Below are positions 7,889 through 17,231 of a DNA stretch of 64,000 bases, piece by piece (position 1 is the first letter of the stretch; the number at the start of each line of letters is the position of its first letter). The translations under genes were made by a program, and so were the position numbers. Source of the stretch: Methylocaldum sp. 14B (GTDB lineage Bacteria; Pseudomonadota; Gammaproteobacteria; Methylococcales; Methylococcaceae); contig NZ_MSCV01000019.1 in the NCBI RefSeq assembly GCF_002005105.1, positions 1-64,000 on the forward strand, in the 5' to 3' direction. The notes beneath the pieces were generated by a model. The model ran no database searches and had not been told where the DNA came from. It was given only the letters and a program-made list of their open reading frames with translations.

Positions 7889-9190
7889 CTACGATCCGTT
7901 ACGGGATGCAGCCATATGCCCATGAACGTAGGTCGACGCTATGTGCCGCTCATCCGCCAGTTGCAATAGGGAGAACAGCTGCTCTACGGCGTTTTCGCAG
8001 CGACTTAGTCGGGCAGCGAGGTATTGGTCCTCTTCGTAATCGAGCACAAAAAAATCGGCGCTCTTGCCCGGCTCGAAGTTTCCCGCTTCACTCTCAAGCC
8101 CGAGTGCCTTTGCCCCGCCCAGGGTCGCGAGATAGAGCAACTGATCGGCATTCAAGCAGAAGTCCTGCAACTGCTGCACTTTATAAGTTTCGGACAGTTC
8201 CCGCCACACGGAGAACTGCGTACCGGCACCGATATCCGTGCCTACGGCTACTCGAATGCCGCGCCGTAAATGTCGCCGTAATGGAAACAAGCCGCTCCCG
8301 AGATAGGAATTGCTGGTGGGGCAGTGGCACACGGTGCAGTCCGTCTCGGCCATCCGATCCATTTCCGGTTCCGTGGTGTAGATACTGTGCGCCAGCACCG
8401 TGCGTTCGGTGATGAGCCCGAAGCTATCGTAAACGTCCAGGTAGTCCCGCCTTTGGGGGAATGCGGTACGCACTGCGGCAATTTCTTCGCGCGTTTCGTT
8501 GATGTGGGTCTGGAGGTAGCTTTCCGGGTGGCTTCTCAGCAGCGAACCGCACAGCTCCAGCAACTCGGGTGAGCACGACAGCGCGAACCTGGGCGTAACG
8601 GCATAGTGGAGCCGTGGGGCGTGCCGGCACAATCCGATGAGCTTTTCGATCGAATCGACAGACTGTTCCGCCGTTTGCAGCAGCATCGGCGGTGCGTTCC
8701 GGTCCATCAAGGTCATGCCGGCAATCAGGCGAATGCCGGATCGTTCGGCCGCCTCGAATAGTGCGAGGTTTGCGTCGTAGAACTGAGAGCCGAACACCAT
8801 GGCGGTGGTCGTTCCGCAGGTTAACAGGCGCTCGATGAATTGTTCCGCCGCCGCCCTGGCAAAGGATTCGTCGGCAAAGCGAGCCTCGGCCGGATAGACG
8901 GTGTTCTCCAGCCAGTCCAGCAAACCGTTTCCGAATCCGGCGGTCGCGTAGAACTGAGGGAAATGCAGATGTGCATCGATCAGGCCGGGGATGAGCCAAG
9001 CATCGCCATGGTCGACAAGCTCGCTCTCCGGAAAGGCGTCGAGCACGGCATCGCGTTCTCCGAGCAAGGCAACTCGGCCCGATGGGTTTATCGCCAACGC
9101 GCCTCGCTCGATAATTTCGAGAGTGTTTTCTCCGGCAAACGGATTGCCCCTCAAATGGGCGACCGTGCCGGCGTGTATCGTATCGGTCAT
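7889..9190 (-). CDS. guaD: Guanine deaminase
   Basis: The 433-residue amidohydrolase converts guanine to xanthine in purine salvage and catabolism. It carries the zinc-binding PGLIDAHLHFPQ near the N-terminus, then FGSQFYD, HINETREE, LAHSIYTT and VGTDIGAGT, the last holding the catalytic aspartate. Length matches GuaD. The open frame extends upstream to 9493, but that part is basic, low-complexity and overlaps the HAD gene; homology starts at MTDTIHAGTVAHLRGNPF, so I chose the ATG at 9190. The neighbouring HAD phosphatase lies 35 bases upstream on the same strand. A related hydrolase of the same superfamily, such as chlorohydrolase-type enzymes, is less likely given the length and motif set. 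Confidence 0.9.
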   Translation of the reverse strand: MTDTIHAGTVAHLRGNPFAGENTLEIIERGALAINPSGRVALLGERDAVLDAFPESELVDHGDAWLIPGLIDAHLHFPQFYATAGFGNGLLDWLENTVYPAEARFADESFARAAAEQFIERLLTCGTTTAMVFGSQFYDANLALFEAAERSGIRLIAGMTLMDRNAPPMLLQTAEQSVDSIEKLIGLCRHAPRLHYAVTPRFALSCSPELLELCGSLLRSHPESYLQTHINETREEIAAVRTAFPQRRDYLDVYDSFGLITERTVLAHSIYTTEPEMDRMAETDCTVCHCPTSNSYLGSGLFPLRRHLRRGIRVAVGTDIGAGTQFSVWRELSETYKVQQLQDFCLNADQLLYLATLGGAKALGLESEAGNFEPGKSADFFVLDYEEDQYLAARLSRCENAVEQLFSLLQLADERHIASTYVHGHMAASRNGS

Positions 9191-9225
9191 CGCTGGCGTA
9201 CCGACTCTTTGCCTCGTGATGTCTA

Positions 9226-10032
9226 TTAGAGACCCAACAGCGCCGGCAATTCGTTGACGGAATCGATGATCTTGTCGGGCCGAATCGATGAGGCGTTCAC
9301 ATAACTTTCCCGATACTTGCCGGTTTTGACCAATATTCCGGTCATCCCGGCTTTTTGGCCACCGCCGATATCGAAATCGACATCGTCGCCTACGATGGCT
9401 GTTTCTTCGGCTCTCAGGCCCATATCCTGCAGCGCTATCCGGTAGAAATCCGGAGACGGTTTTCCCATTACCGTGGCTTCGACGCCGCTGCAATACTCGA
9501 GCGCCGCGACGAACCCGCCGATATCCATTCTAAGTCCCGTTTCGGTTTGCCAGAATCGATTCTTGTGGACGGCGACGAGCTTGGCACCCTGCATCAGTCG
9601 GTTAAATACTCGGTTGAGCAAGTTGTAAGACCAGTTTTCGCCGATATCGCCAAGGACGATATAGTCCGCCTGCTCGATGTCCGCTTCGGCGATATCGGCG
9701 AAGTCGCGTTTTACGTCTTCGGCCAGTAACAGAGTGCAAGGCCGGGAGCCACGTTGTTTCAGGTAGCGCAGAACCGCCTGCGGGGCACTCAGAATTTCAT
9801 TGAATTCGATGTCGAACCCCAGTTTCACCAGTTTGTCGTGCAGCGAAGCCAGCGACCGAGTGCTGGTATTGGTGATGACACGAAGCGGATAACCCGCTGC
9901 GCGGATACGTCTTACGGTTTCCGGAGCGCCTTCGATGGTATGTGAGCCAACGTATAGCACGCCGTCGAGATCGAGCAGGATGCCTTTGATGTTGGAGAAA
10001 ATGGCGGTTGACGAGCTGCGCTGGGAATTCAT
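9226..10032 (-). CDS. HAD-IIA family phosphatase (LHPP/NagD-like)
   Basis: The 268-residue protein has the HAD motifs in order: LLDLDGVLYVG (nucleophile Asp in motif I), VITNTSTRS (motif II), a lysine in MGKPSPDFY (motif III) and VGDDVDFDIGGG (motif IV). The long cap between motifs II and III marks subclass IIA, which includes NagD and LHPP-type phosphatases. The substrate is unknown; sugar phosphates, nucleotides and phospho-amino acids are all used by relatives. It starts at an ATG and precedes guaD by 35 bases, so the two may form an operon, but nothing in the sequence ties this enzyme to purine breakdown. Confidence 0.87.
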   Translation of the reverse strand: MNSQRSSSTAIFSNIKGILLDLDGVLYVGSHTIEGAPETVRRIRAAGYPLRVITNTSTRSLASLHDKLVKLGFDIEFNEILSAPQAVLRYLKQRGSRPCTLLLAEDVKRDFADIAEADIEQADYIVLGDIGENWSYNLLNRVFNRLMQGAKLVAVHKNRFWQTETGLRMDIGGFVAALEYCSGVEATVMGKPSPDFYRIALQDMGLRAEETAIVGDDVDFDIGGGQKAGMTGILVKTGKYRESYVNASSIRPDKIIDSVNELPALLGL

Positions 10033-10162
10033 GGGATATCGGAGGAGTTGTCCACGCTCGCATTTATGGTCCGGTATTGCGCGTCATTCCGCAATTGCAG
10101 AACCGGCGATCGAATGCGCTATGACAAGCGAATTCGCGAAACTACGTATCTCCGTTAGGCTG

Positions 10163-11035
10163 TCAATGTATGACAGCGAAACTCGGCTTGATGATTTCGA
10201 AAACCTCGAAGGTCTGGATCCAGGCATCTTGAATGATGTTAGGGACCGTGTCCAAGGACAGTTCGAGCAGTTCCCAGGCGCCCTTGTCGACTCCCGTTTT
10301 TTCGGTGCTTAACACATCTTCCAGATTCACGCTGGGTTCGATATGGCTGGCCAGGGCGCTGGCCACGTGGATGAGCGCCGCATTTTTTCGATGATCCGCC
10401 GGAGCCTTGTTGGGCTCTAAATAGTGTGCCACGGCCCTTTGCAGGCGTTCGGGAAGTCTCCAGTTTCTCAATAGTTCGGCGCCGAGCTCGGCATGAGTAA
10501 AGCCGAAAATTCGCTGTTCCGCCTCGTTGATGGCATCTTCGCCGCGTTCGCTGAGTTCCAGAACGCTCCGGTATTGATCGGGACGGCAGGAGTAGAAGAC
10601 CAGTCTGCCTACCTTGTGCAGCAGTCCGGCTATGAATAGGGGTTCATTTTCGAAGATCCGGCAGCGGAAGGCCAAGGAGCGCGCAATGACGCCGCAGGCG
10701 ATGCTATTGAGCCAGAACCGTTCCATGTCCACCCAGTGCGGCGGAATTCCCCTGAACGTACTCGCCACGGACGTCGCCAGCACCAGATCCCGGACGGCAT
10801 CTCTACCGAGTAATGAAATCGCCTGGGAAACCGTTTCGACCTTGTGCGGCACGCCGGCAAAAGCGCTGTTCGCCAATCTCAACAATCTTGCGGTCAAGGC
10901 CGGATCGTTGACGATCACTTCACCGATCGCGCCATTGGTCGAATCGGGAGACTCCATGAGCTGAGTCACTCTCAGAGTCACTTCGGGCAGGGATGCGAGC
11001 GTCTTTACTTCTTTGACGAGCGTTTGGGCAGTCAT
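10163..11035 (-). CDS. HDOD domain signalling protein
   Basis: The 290-residue protein is an HDOD domain over residues ~10-210, seen from LASLPEVTLRVTQLM, IVNDPALTARLLRLANSA and the internal GLLHKVGRLVF, where the catalytic HD pair of true HD phosphohydrolases is not kept. HDOD proteins are non-catalytic adaptors found in bacterial signalling, often beside GGDEF or kinase genes. The C-terminal ~70 residues have no recognisable domain. I chose the ATG at 11035, since the 12 upstream residues are unlike the family. A PAS-GGDEF gene lies upstream on the same strand, 300 bp away. Confidence 0.85.
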   Translation of the reverse strand: MTAQTLVKEVKTLASLPEVTLRVTQLMESPDSTNGAIGEVIVNDPALTARLLRLANSAFAGVPHKVETVSQAISLLGRDAVRDLVLATSVASTFRGIPPHWVDMERFWLNSIACGVIARSLAFRCRIFENEPLFIAGLLHKVGRLVFYSCRPDQYRSVLELSERGEDAINEAEQRIFGFTHAELGAELLRNWRLPERLQRAVAHYLEPNKAPADHRKNAALIHVASALASHIEPSVNLEDVLSTEKTGVDKGAWELLELSLDTVPNIIQDAWIQTFEVFEIIKPSFAVIH

Positions 11036-11336
11036 CGGTTTAACCTGATGTTCTTGGCGCTGGTGCGTCACTATTTTTTTACCGGAAATGCGGCGTTCGA
11101 GCGGACTCTCCGCTCGAATAGCGCAACCCCTAGGGCTAGAAAGATCTGATTTATCTTGTGGGGCGGCACTGTAGAAGTGTAGTCGTCCTGAGAAAACCGT
11201 CTTGCTCGTTGAGATAAGCGGAAGGGAAGGACTTATGGAGGCTGGAATGAACGCCAGCCGTGAAAAATCGACATCAAATCAGTCCCGGACGAATCGACAT
11301 GTCCGAGGCTCTGGCGTCGGTCGGCAGAGGCGACCC
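11036..11336. other. Intergenic region between HDOD and PAS-GGDEF genes
   Basis: Nothing coding or clearly structured was found. It presumably holds the promoter of the HDOD gene, but no box stands out. Confidence 0.5.
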
Positions 11337-12941
11337 TTAATAATGCCGATAAAGCTTTTTGGTCGAATCGCTTAGCGGTGCAGTCTCGCGCTTCAGATGA
11401 TAACGGTTCTTGCCGGTCCGTTTGGCGTAATACATGGCCTCGTCGGCGGCTTTGACCAGGCTGTGGTTGTCGGTGCCGTGAATGGGGAAAATCGCGATGC
11501 CTATGCTGGAGCAGACGGCGATCTCCGAGCCGTTCACCTCGATCGGACGAGCGACCGCGCTCAGAATTTTTTCCGCGACGATGCAGGCTTCCTCGGCTCC
11601 GGAAATTCCCGGAAGCAGCACGAGAAATTCATCTCCGCCGATGCGGGCGACCGTGTCGCTCTCGCGGAGCGATTGAGATATCCGAAGCGCGGCTTGCTGT
11701 AGGACGAGGTCTCCCACATTATGTCCGTGCGTATCGTTGATTTCCTTGAAACAGTCCAAATCGACGAATAGGACGGCAAACTGCTGCCCATATCGGCTGG
11801 CGAAGGACAGGGCATGGCTGATTCGGTCGTTGAACAGAATCCGGTTCGGGAGACTGGTAAGCGCGTCATAGTGCGCCAGGTAGTAAATCTGCTCCTCGGC
11901 GGTTTTGCGCGAGGTGATGTCGAGGCCTACACCCAGAAGGCAATCGCTCTGTCCCAGTTTGGCTTTTGTGCTGGTGAAGAAAAACGGGATTCGCTGCCGG
12001 TCCTTGGTCAGGAAATACGATTCGGCGAGGGACCGTCCCGAGGTGAACATTTCGATGATATTGTCCCCGACAAAAGCGTGTTTGTCGTCTTCGGGAACGA
12101 AATCCAGCGGGTGTGCACGTTTCAGTTCGCCCGCCGAATAACCGGACATCTCTTCAAAATTAGCGTTCCAGCGTAGAAATCGCCCATCCTTGTCCGCCAG
12201 ATAGAAGATGCCGGGCAAACTTCTTATCAGATCGTCGGCGAATCGGACTTCATTCCGGAGTGTCTCCTCGGTGTTTTTCTGTTCCGTGATATCGGCGAAA
12301 GACCACACGAACTTTCCGTCGTCGATCGTCCGGACGCTGACATCGACCGTTAAGATGTTTCCGTTTTTGTGCCTCACTTTCAGCGTGCTTCGCGCGATAT
12401 CGCCGGACGTCAGCGCGTCCAGGCGTAACAGTTGAGCGGAGCAGTCCTCTACAATCACGGCTTCGACATCGATTTCACTGTGCTCTCCGAACCGGTGGCC
12501 GAGTAAGTCGCAAGCGGCGCGATTGGCATAGACGCAACGTAGGCTGGTCTTTTCAGTCACGCAGATGGCGGCAGGTGACAATTCCAGAATCGTTTCGAGA
12601 TCTTCCCGGGAAGGTGGGGGAATTTGTCTTGTTTTTGTGAAGCGTTTGCCAAGAATGGCAAGCAATGCGATGAGCGACAGCGGCCCGACGAAGCCCAAAA
12701 GCTGAAAATTTTCGAAAGCGCCTCCGTCAAGACGCAAAAATCCTTCGTTTCCGAGTATTGGAAGCGAAGGAGCAATAAGCACAAAAAGGCCCGCCATCCA
12801 AGGAAGCCAGCTTAGTACGGGAAATGATAGTCCTTTCATCCCTACGATCCAGTATCCGTAAAAGATTACGCGGAGCGAACTGCATTCGTCCCAGCGATAT
12901 TCCGATTTCCGTAGTATGGGATGACGAGTACGAAACACCAT
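11337..12941 (-). CDS. Membrane PAS-PAS-GGDEF diguanylate cyclase
   Basis: The 534-residue protein has two N-terminal hydrophobic segments (about residues 40-62 and 80-98), two PAS domains (~115-230 and ~235-345) and a C-terminal GGDEF domain (~355-515). The active-site loop reads RIGGDEFLVLL and the metal/GTP segment reads FVDLDCFKEINDTHGH, so it should make cyclic-di-GMP. No RxxD inhibitory site is obvious just before GGDEF (the sequence is SDTVARI). The ATG at 12941 lacks a clear ribosome-binding site; an alternative ATG at 12839 (MKGLSFPVL) would still keep both membrane segments. PAS domains suggest control by redox, light or a small ligand, which cannot be named. Confidence 0.88.
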   Translation of the reverse strand: MVFRTRHPILRKSEYRWDECSSLRVIFYGYWIVGMKGLSFPVLSWLPWMAGLFVLIAPSLPILGNEGFLRLDGGAFENFQLLGFVGPLSLIALLAILGKRFTKTRQIPPPSREDLETILELSPAAICVTEKTSLRCVYANRAACDLLGHRFGEHSEIDVEAVIVEDCSAQLLRLDALTSGDIARSTLKVRHKNGNILTVDVSVRTIDDGKFVWSFADITEQKNTEETLRNEVRFADDLIRSLPGIFYLADKDGRFLRWNANFEEMSGYSAGELKRAHPLDFVPEDDKHAFVGDNIIEMFTSGRSLAESYFLTKDRQRIPFFFTSTKAKLGQSDCLLGVGLDITSRKTAEEQIYYLAHYDALTSLPNRILFNDRISHALSFASRYGQQFAVLFVDLDCFKEINDTHGHNVGDLVLQQAALRISQSLRESDTVARIGGDEFLVLLPGISGAEEACIVAEKILSAVARPIEVNGSEIAVCSSIGIAIFPIHGTDNHSLVKAADEAMYYAKRTGKNRYHLKRETAPLSDSTKKLYRHY

Positions 12942-13357
12942 AAGTATTTCTACTCATACAGAGGTATGAATCGCGGTCGAGATGGCGGCGGTTTCCGCCG
13001 GTTTGAGATGGCTGTGATTACCTACAGGAGTTCGGTATTTCGAGCAGTGTTGGGTTGGCCGGTGTCGATATCTGCGTATTCGCAGAACGATGGATGAGGC
13101 TTTGATTCGAAGCTTCGGTTGTTGGGCTGGGGTGGGTGAAAATTCCGTGCGGGGTCCGAGGCAGCGGACAAACCGTGTTGCTTGCGATGCCCGTCTGTTT
13201 GGCTGAAAGCACGGGAAATTCTCGTCGGCAGTGGAGTAGCAAAAAAGTAGGGGCTCGGGGCGGGAGCAGGCTCAGCCCGCGATGAACGGACGTGAGCAGA
13301 CCGTTCCTGAAAAGGCGCAATTCCTTTGGCGCCTCTTTCTTCAGGACAGGGAAACGG
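12942..13357. other. Intergenic region between PAS-GGDEF and the regulator operon
   Basis: No supported gene. Near its left end are sequences upstream of the GGDEF gene; near its right end is an imperfect hairpin that could end the minus-strand regulator operon. Open frames here have no recognisable features. Confidence 0.5.
13306..13345 (-). terminator. Possible imperfect terminator hairpin after the response-regulator operon
   Basis: CCTGAA pairs with TTCAGG at the outside and GGCGC with GCGCC inside, with unpaired bases between. There is only a short T-run on the minus strand. It lies 12 bases past the stop of the sigma54 regulator gene. Confidence 0.35.
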
Positions 13358-14698
13358 TCACTCGGAATCTTCCTTGAACTGTCCCGGCTCCAGATTGTGC
13401 CGGCGCAGCAGCGAATAGAATTCGCTGCGGTTGCGCTTCGCGAGCCTCGCGGCATGGGTGATATTGCCGTGGGTCACTCTGAGCAGGCGGATGAGGTAAT
13501 CCCGCTCGAAGCTCTTCTTGGCGTCATCCAGAGACACCATCTCGCCGGCCTGTCGCTGCAAGGCCCGTTGGACCAGGGAAGCCGGTACGATCTCGACGGT
13601 GGCGAGGGCGACGATTTTTTCGATGACGTTCAGGAGTTGCCGGATATTGCCCGGCCAGGGGCAGGTCAGCAGCAGGTCCATGGCCTCCGGGGCGTAGCCG
13701 TTGATGGTCTTGCCGTATTTCCGAGCGAGTTGCGCCGTGAAATGCCGGGTGAGCAGCGGAATGTCGTCGACCCGCTCCTGTAGCGAAGGAAGACAGAGAT
13801 TCACCACGTTCAGTCGGTAGTACAGATCCTCCCGGAACCGCCCTTCGGCGATTTCCTTTTCCAGATTGCGATGGGTTGCGGAGACGATCCGCACGTCCAC
13901 CGGCACGCTTTGCAAGGCCCCGACCGGCCGCACCGTGCGCTCTTGAAGAACGCGGAGGAGCTTCACTTGCAGCGGCAGCGGCATGTCTCCGATCTCATCC
14001 AGGAAGACCGTCCCGCCCTGAGCCGCTAGGAACAGCCCCTTGTGATCGCGGACGGCGCCGGTGAAGGCACCTTTGACATGACCGAACAGTTCCGATTCCA
14101 GGAGATTTTCCGGGATCGCGCCGCAATTGACGGCGATGAACGGTTTCTGCGCTCTGGGACTGGCGCGGTGTATGGCCTCTGCCATCAGTTCCTTGCCGGT
14201 GCCGGAGGCACCGGTGATCAGTACGCTGGCATCCTGAGCGGCGACCATGCGCGCTTCGGTGAGCACGGCTTCCATCCCGGCATTGCGGGTGATGATGGTG
14301 TCCGACCAGTCGAATTCGGGGGGCGCCCCGCTCTGCTCCAAGGCTCGCTCCACTTCGGCCAGCAAGGCCTCGGCCTCGAACGGTTTGGACAAATAGCCGA
14401 ACACGCCCCGCCGTACGGCGTCCACCGCATGGGAAACGGAACCGTGGGCGGTGAGAATGATGACCGGCAGGGCCGGATGGATGTGCTTCAGGGAGTCGAA
14501 CAGGGTCAGGCCATCCATGCCGCCCATCTGGACATCGGTAATCACCAGCTTCGGCCGATGGGTGGCCGTTTTCGCCAGGGCCTCCTCGCCGCTGCCGGCC
14601 TCGATGACGGCAAAGCCTTCGAGGTCAAGGCGCATGGCCAGGAGCTTGAGCAGCGCAGGGTCGTCATCCACGATCAGGATTTCCGGCCTTTGTCTCAT
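13358..14698 (-). CDS. Sigma54-dependent response regulator, GlrR/NtrC family
   Basis: The 446-residue protein has a receiver domain (1-120, phospho-acceptor Asp55 in VITDVQMGGMDG), an AAA+ sigma54-activating domain with Walker A GASGTGKE and the sigma54-contacting GAFTGA loop, and a C-terminal Fis-type helix-turn-helix (HGNITHAARLAKRNRSEF). The C-terminus closely resembles GlrR (QseF). The real start is the ATG at 14698; the longer frame upstream overlaps the receiver gene and has no homology. It overlaps the stand-alone receiver gene by four bases and ends a sensor kinase-receiver-activator operon. It should switch on sigma54 promoters when phosphorylated; its targets cannot be read from this window. 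Confidence 0.9.
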   Translation of the reverse strand: MRQRPEILIVDDDPALLKLLAMRLDLEGFAVIEAGSGEEALAKTATHRPKLVITDVQMGGMDGLTLFDSLKHIHPALPVIILTAHGSVSHAVDAVRRGVFGYLSKPFEAEALLAEVERALEQSGAPPEFDWSDTIITRNAGMEAVLTEARMVAAQDASVLITGASGTGKELMAEAIHRASPRAQKPFIAVNCGAIPENLLESELFGHVKGAFTGAVRDHKGLFLAAQGGTVFLDEIGDMPLPLQVKLLRVLQERTVRPVGALQSVPVDVRIVSATHRNLEKEIAEGRFREDLYYRLNVVNLCLPSLQERVDDIPLLTRHFTAQLARKYGKTINGYAPEAMDLLLTCPWPGNIRQLLNVIEKIVALATVEIVPASLVQRALQRQAGEMVSLDDAKKSFERDYLIRLLRVTHGNITHAARLAKRNRSEFYSLLRRHNLEPGQFKEDSE

Positions 14699-15081
14699 GG
14701 CTGCGACTCCGCGGGGCCGACCAGGAGACTGCGGATCGTCTGCAGCAGTTCGGCGTGTTGAAATGGCTTGATGATGAAGCCGGAGGCGCCTTCGCTCAAA
14801 CAGGCTTCCCGTTCGCTGGGCGCGGCGCTGGCCGTCAGGAAAACCAGGGGAATGGTGGCCGTTTCGGGACTCTGCATCAACTGTCGCAGGACCTCCCAAC
14901 CGTTCAATTCGGGCATCAGAAGATCGCACAGCACCAGGTCCGGCGGTTCGGCCGCAATGGCCTCCAGTGCGAGCCGGCCGTTTTCCGCCTGGATTACCTT
15001 ATAGCCTTCCAGTTCCAGCAACTGCGACGTCAGCATCCTCAGTGCCGGATCGTTTTCAACCACCAGGATTGTTTTCATCAT
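14695..15081 (-). CDS. Single-domain response regulator (CheY-like receiver)
   Basis: The 128-residue protein is one receiver domain. It has the acidic pair in VVENDP, the phospho-acceptor Asp53 in LVLCDLLMPELNGW, the Thr in FLTASAAP and the Lys in IIKPFQHAEL. It has no output domain, so it may relay phosphate or act by protein contact between the kinase and the sigma54 activator. Its ATG lies inside the end of the kinase gene (26-base overlap) behind a good GGGGGAG ribosome-binding site, and its stop overlaps the activator start by four bases, so the three genes are translationally linked. Confidence 0.9.
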   Translation of the reverse strand: MMKTILVVENDPALRMLTSQLLELEGYKVIQAENGRLALEAIAAEPPDLVLCDLLMPELNGWEVLRQLMQSPETATIPLVFLTASAAPSEREACLSEGASGFIIKPFQHAELLQTIRSLLVGPAESQP

Positions 15082-17188
15082 GCTCCCCCCTTAACGGTAT
15101 CCGCACCAGAAACCGGGTTCCTTTTCCCAATTCGCTGGTGTAGGTGATGTCGCCGCCGTGCAGCTCTATGCATTTCTTGACGATGGCGAGTCCCAACCCC
15201 GTACCCTGGATATTGTTGACATTGCGGGCACGGTGAAAGGTATTGAAAAGATTCGCCCGGTCTTCCGGCGGGATGCCGACCCCCCGGTCGGCTACTTCGA
15301 AAACGAGTCCGGCGGCGTCGCGGGTGCAGACCAGACTGACGGTGGACCCCTTGGGTGAAAATTTGACGCCGTTGCTGATCAGATTCAGGATGATTTGGCG
15401 CAAGATGTGGGTGTCAACCAAGGCCGGCGCGGGATGCCCGGTCGCGGTGAACTCGATGTCGTGTTCCCGGCCGACCCCGGTTCTTACCTCCTTGAGCAAT
15501 TGCTCGCAGAAGTCGTCCACATCGGTCGGCTGCGGATTGAATTGCAGATGGCCGGTATCGGACTTGCCTATGAACAACACCTCTTCCAGCATTCGGGTCA
15601 TATTCTTGACGGCCGTTTTGATCATACCGAGCAATTCGGCCTTCTTATCCGAGGCGAGGCGCTCGCCATAGGCTTCCAGCAGTTCGGTGGAGGACAGAAT
15701 GGCGGTCAGGGGCGTGCGGAATTCGTGGGAGGTCATGGACACGAAGCGGGATTTGAGTTCGTTGAGTTCCTGCTCCCGCGCCAACGCTTTCCGCACTTCG
15801 GCCTCGGCCTGGCGAAGGTCCGCTTCCGCCTGGGTCCGGTTTGCGGCTTCGAGGGTGAGCGCCACCAAATTGCCGATGGACAGGGCAAAACCGACTTCCT
15901 CGGCGGTCCATGTACGCGCAGTTCCCATGTGCTCGTGGCAAACCACCGCCACGACCCGCCCGTCCAGCCATACCGGGACGTCGAGCATGGAGGTGATCCC
16001 CAGGGGTGCGAGGTAATGGTCGCGGAATTCGACGGTTGCCGGATCGGTCCAGGCGTCATTGGCCACCACCGGCCGGTTGGAAATGATGGCGGCATAGTAC
16101 TGCGGATATCCGCTCATCCCGAAACCGCCGAGTTCCGATTCCGGTACGGTATCGTCGGACTCGGCGCGGTAGATGATTTCCGGCCGCAGAGCCACGTCGT
16201 CCTCGCGCTCTTCGAAGCGGCCGAATACCATTCGCCCCAGACCCAAGGTGTAGGCCGCGGTTCTGAGGATGCGCAGGAGCGACCCCTTGTAATCGGTCTT
16301 ATCCATGCGGGCCAGTTCGAACAGCACCGTGCGGAAGCGGAGCGCCCGCTCCGCCGTTTCCGCAGCGCCCTGCATGGCCCGCTTGCGCTCGGTGATGTCG
16401 CGCAGGAAGGCGCTGAAGCGATACCCTTCCGCGCAGCGTACCGGCCACACCGAGAGTTCGATGGGGAATTCCTCGCCGGCGCTATTGAGAGCCGAGAGCT
16501 CGATGGTCCGGTTGAGTACGGTGCCTTGTCCCGTGGCGAGGAAGCGCTTCAAACCGGCCTCGTGAGCCTCCCGGTAGCGATGCGGAATAATGAATTCGGA
16601 CAGTCGGCCGCCGATCATTTGATCGCGTGGCCAACCGAAAATGCGTTCGGCCGCTCCGTTCCATTCCTTGATGATGCCATGCCGGTCAATGGTGACTACC
16701 GCTTCCGCGGAGGACTCGATCATCAACCGCATCAGCTCGGTGCGCTCGGCGATGCGCTCTTCCAGCTCCCGATTGAGCCGGTACAGTTCGTCCTGGGCGG
16801 CGCGGCTGTCGTAACCGCCGGCTGCCTCGGCCAAGATCCAGTCCACCCGGCCGGTATCGTCCCGCACCGGCCGCAGTGACAGATCGACCTGTAGCCAATG
16901 GTTTCCAGCACTGCGTACCGTGGTAATGAGCCGTATGGTTTCACCTGCGGCGGTTCGGGCGATGGCTTCCCGGATTTCCTGCTGTTTGGCGGGATCGTCG
17001 TACCACCAGGGGCCCTGCCAGAACGGCTTGCCTACAGCCGCTCCCCGACCGACCGGAACGGATTCGAAGGCTGCGCGGTTCACTTCCGCGACCACGCCGT
17101 TTGGCCGCAACACGGCGGTCAGCACGAAACCGGCCTCGAAAAAGCCGCCCGGCGCGGGTTGATTTTCAAGTTCAATACGTTTGTGCAA
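15056..17188 (-). CDS. PAS-PAS-GAF sensor histidine kinase
   Basis: The 710-residue protein has two PAS domains (~20-130 and ~150-275), a GAF domain (~285-450), a short coiled coil, a HisKA domain with the phosphorylated His in [10 protein letters not shown], and a HATPase domain with [14 protein letters not shown] and [11 protein letters not shown]. No membrane segment is evident, so it is probably cytoplasmic and senses an internal signal. The longest frame begins at TTG 17188; an in-frame stop lies seven codons further upstream and no ATG precedes the first PAS domain, so a TTG or an internal GTG start is required. It is the first gene of the operon with the receiver and the sigma54 activator. 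Confidence 0.88.
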   Translation of the reverse strand: MHKRIELENQPAPGGFFEAGFVLTAVLRPNGVVAEVNRAAFESVPVGRGAAVGKPFWQGPWWYDDPAKQQEIREAIARTAAGETIRLITTVRSAGNHWLQVDLSLRPVRDDTGRVDWILAEAAGGYDSRAAQDELYRLNRELEERIAERTELMRLMIESSAEAVVTIDRHGIIKEWNGAAERIFGWPRDQMIGGRLSEFIIPHRYREAHEAGLKRFLATGQGTVLNRTIELSALNSAGEEFPIELSVWPVRCAEGYRFSAFLRDITERKRAMQGAAETAERALRFRTVLFELARMDKTDYKGSLLRILRTAAYTLGLGRMVFGRFEEREDDVALRPEIIYRAESDDTVPESELGGFGMSGYPQYYAAIISNRPVVANDAWTDPATVEFRDHYLAPLGITSMLDVPVWLDGRVVAVVCHEHMGTARTWTAEEVGFALSIGNLVALTLEAANRTQAEADLRQAEAEVRKALAREQELNELKSRFVSMTSHEFRTPLTAILSSTELLEAYGERLASDKKAELLGMIKTAVKNMTRMLEEVLFIGKSDTGHLQFNPQPTDVDDFCEQLLKEVRTGVGREHDIEFTATGHPAPALVDTHILRQIILNLISNGVKFSPKGSTVSLVCTRDAAGLVFEVADRGVGIPPEDRANLFNTFHRARNVNNIQGTGLGLAIVKKCIELHGGDITYTSELGKGTRFLVRIPLRGEHDENNPGG

Positions 17189-17231
17189 GTTCGGTATGGA
17201 TTTGGATCAGGATTTAGTGCGCCGCCGATTT

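Noticed and set aside
9191-9493. N-terminal extension of guanine deaminase
   Set aside because: It is basic, low-complexity and overlaps the HAD gene; similarity starts at ATG 9190.
15395-16879. 494-residue plus-strand frame
   Set aside because: It is antisense to the sensor histidine kinase, which has clear PAS, GAF and kinase motifs.
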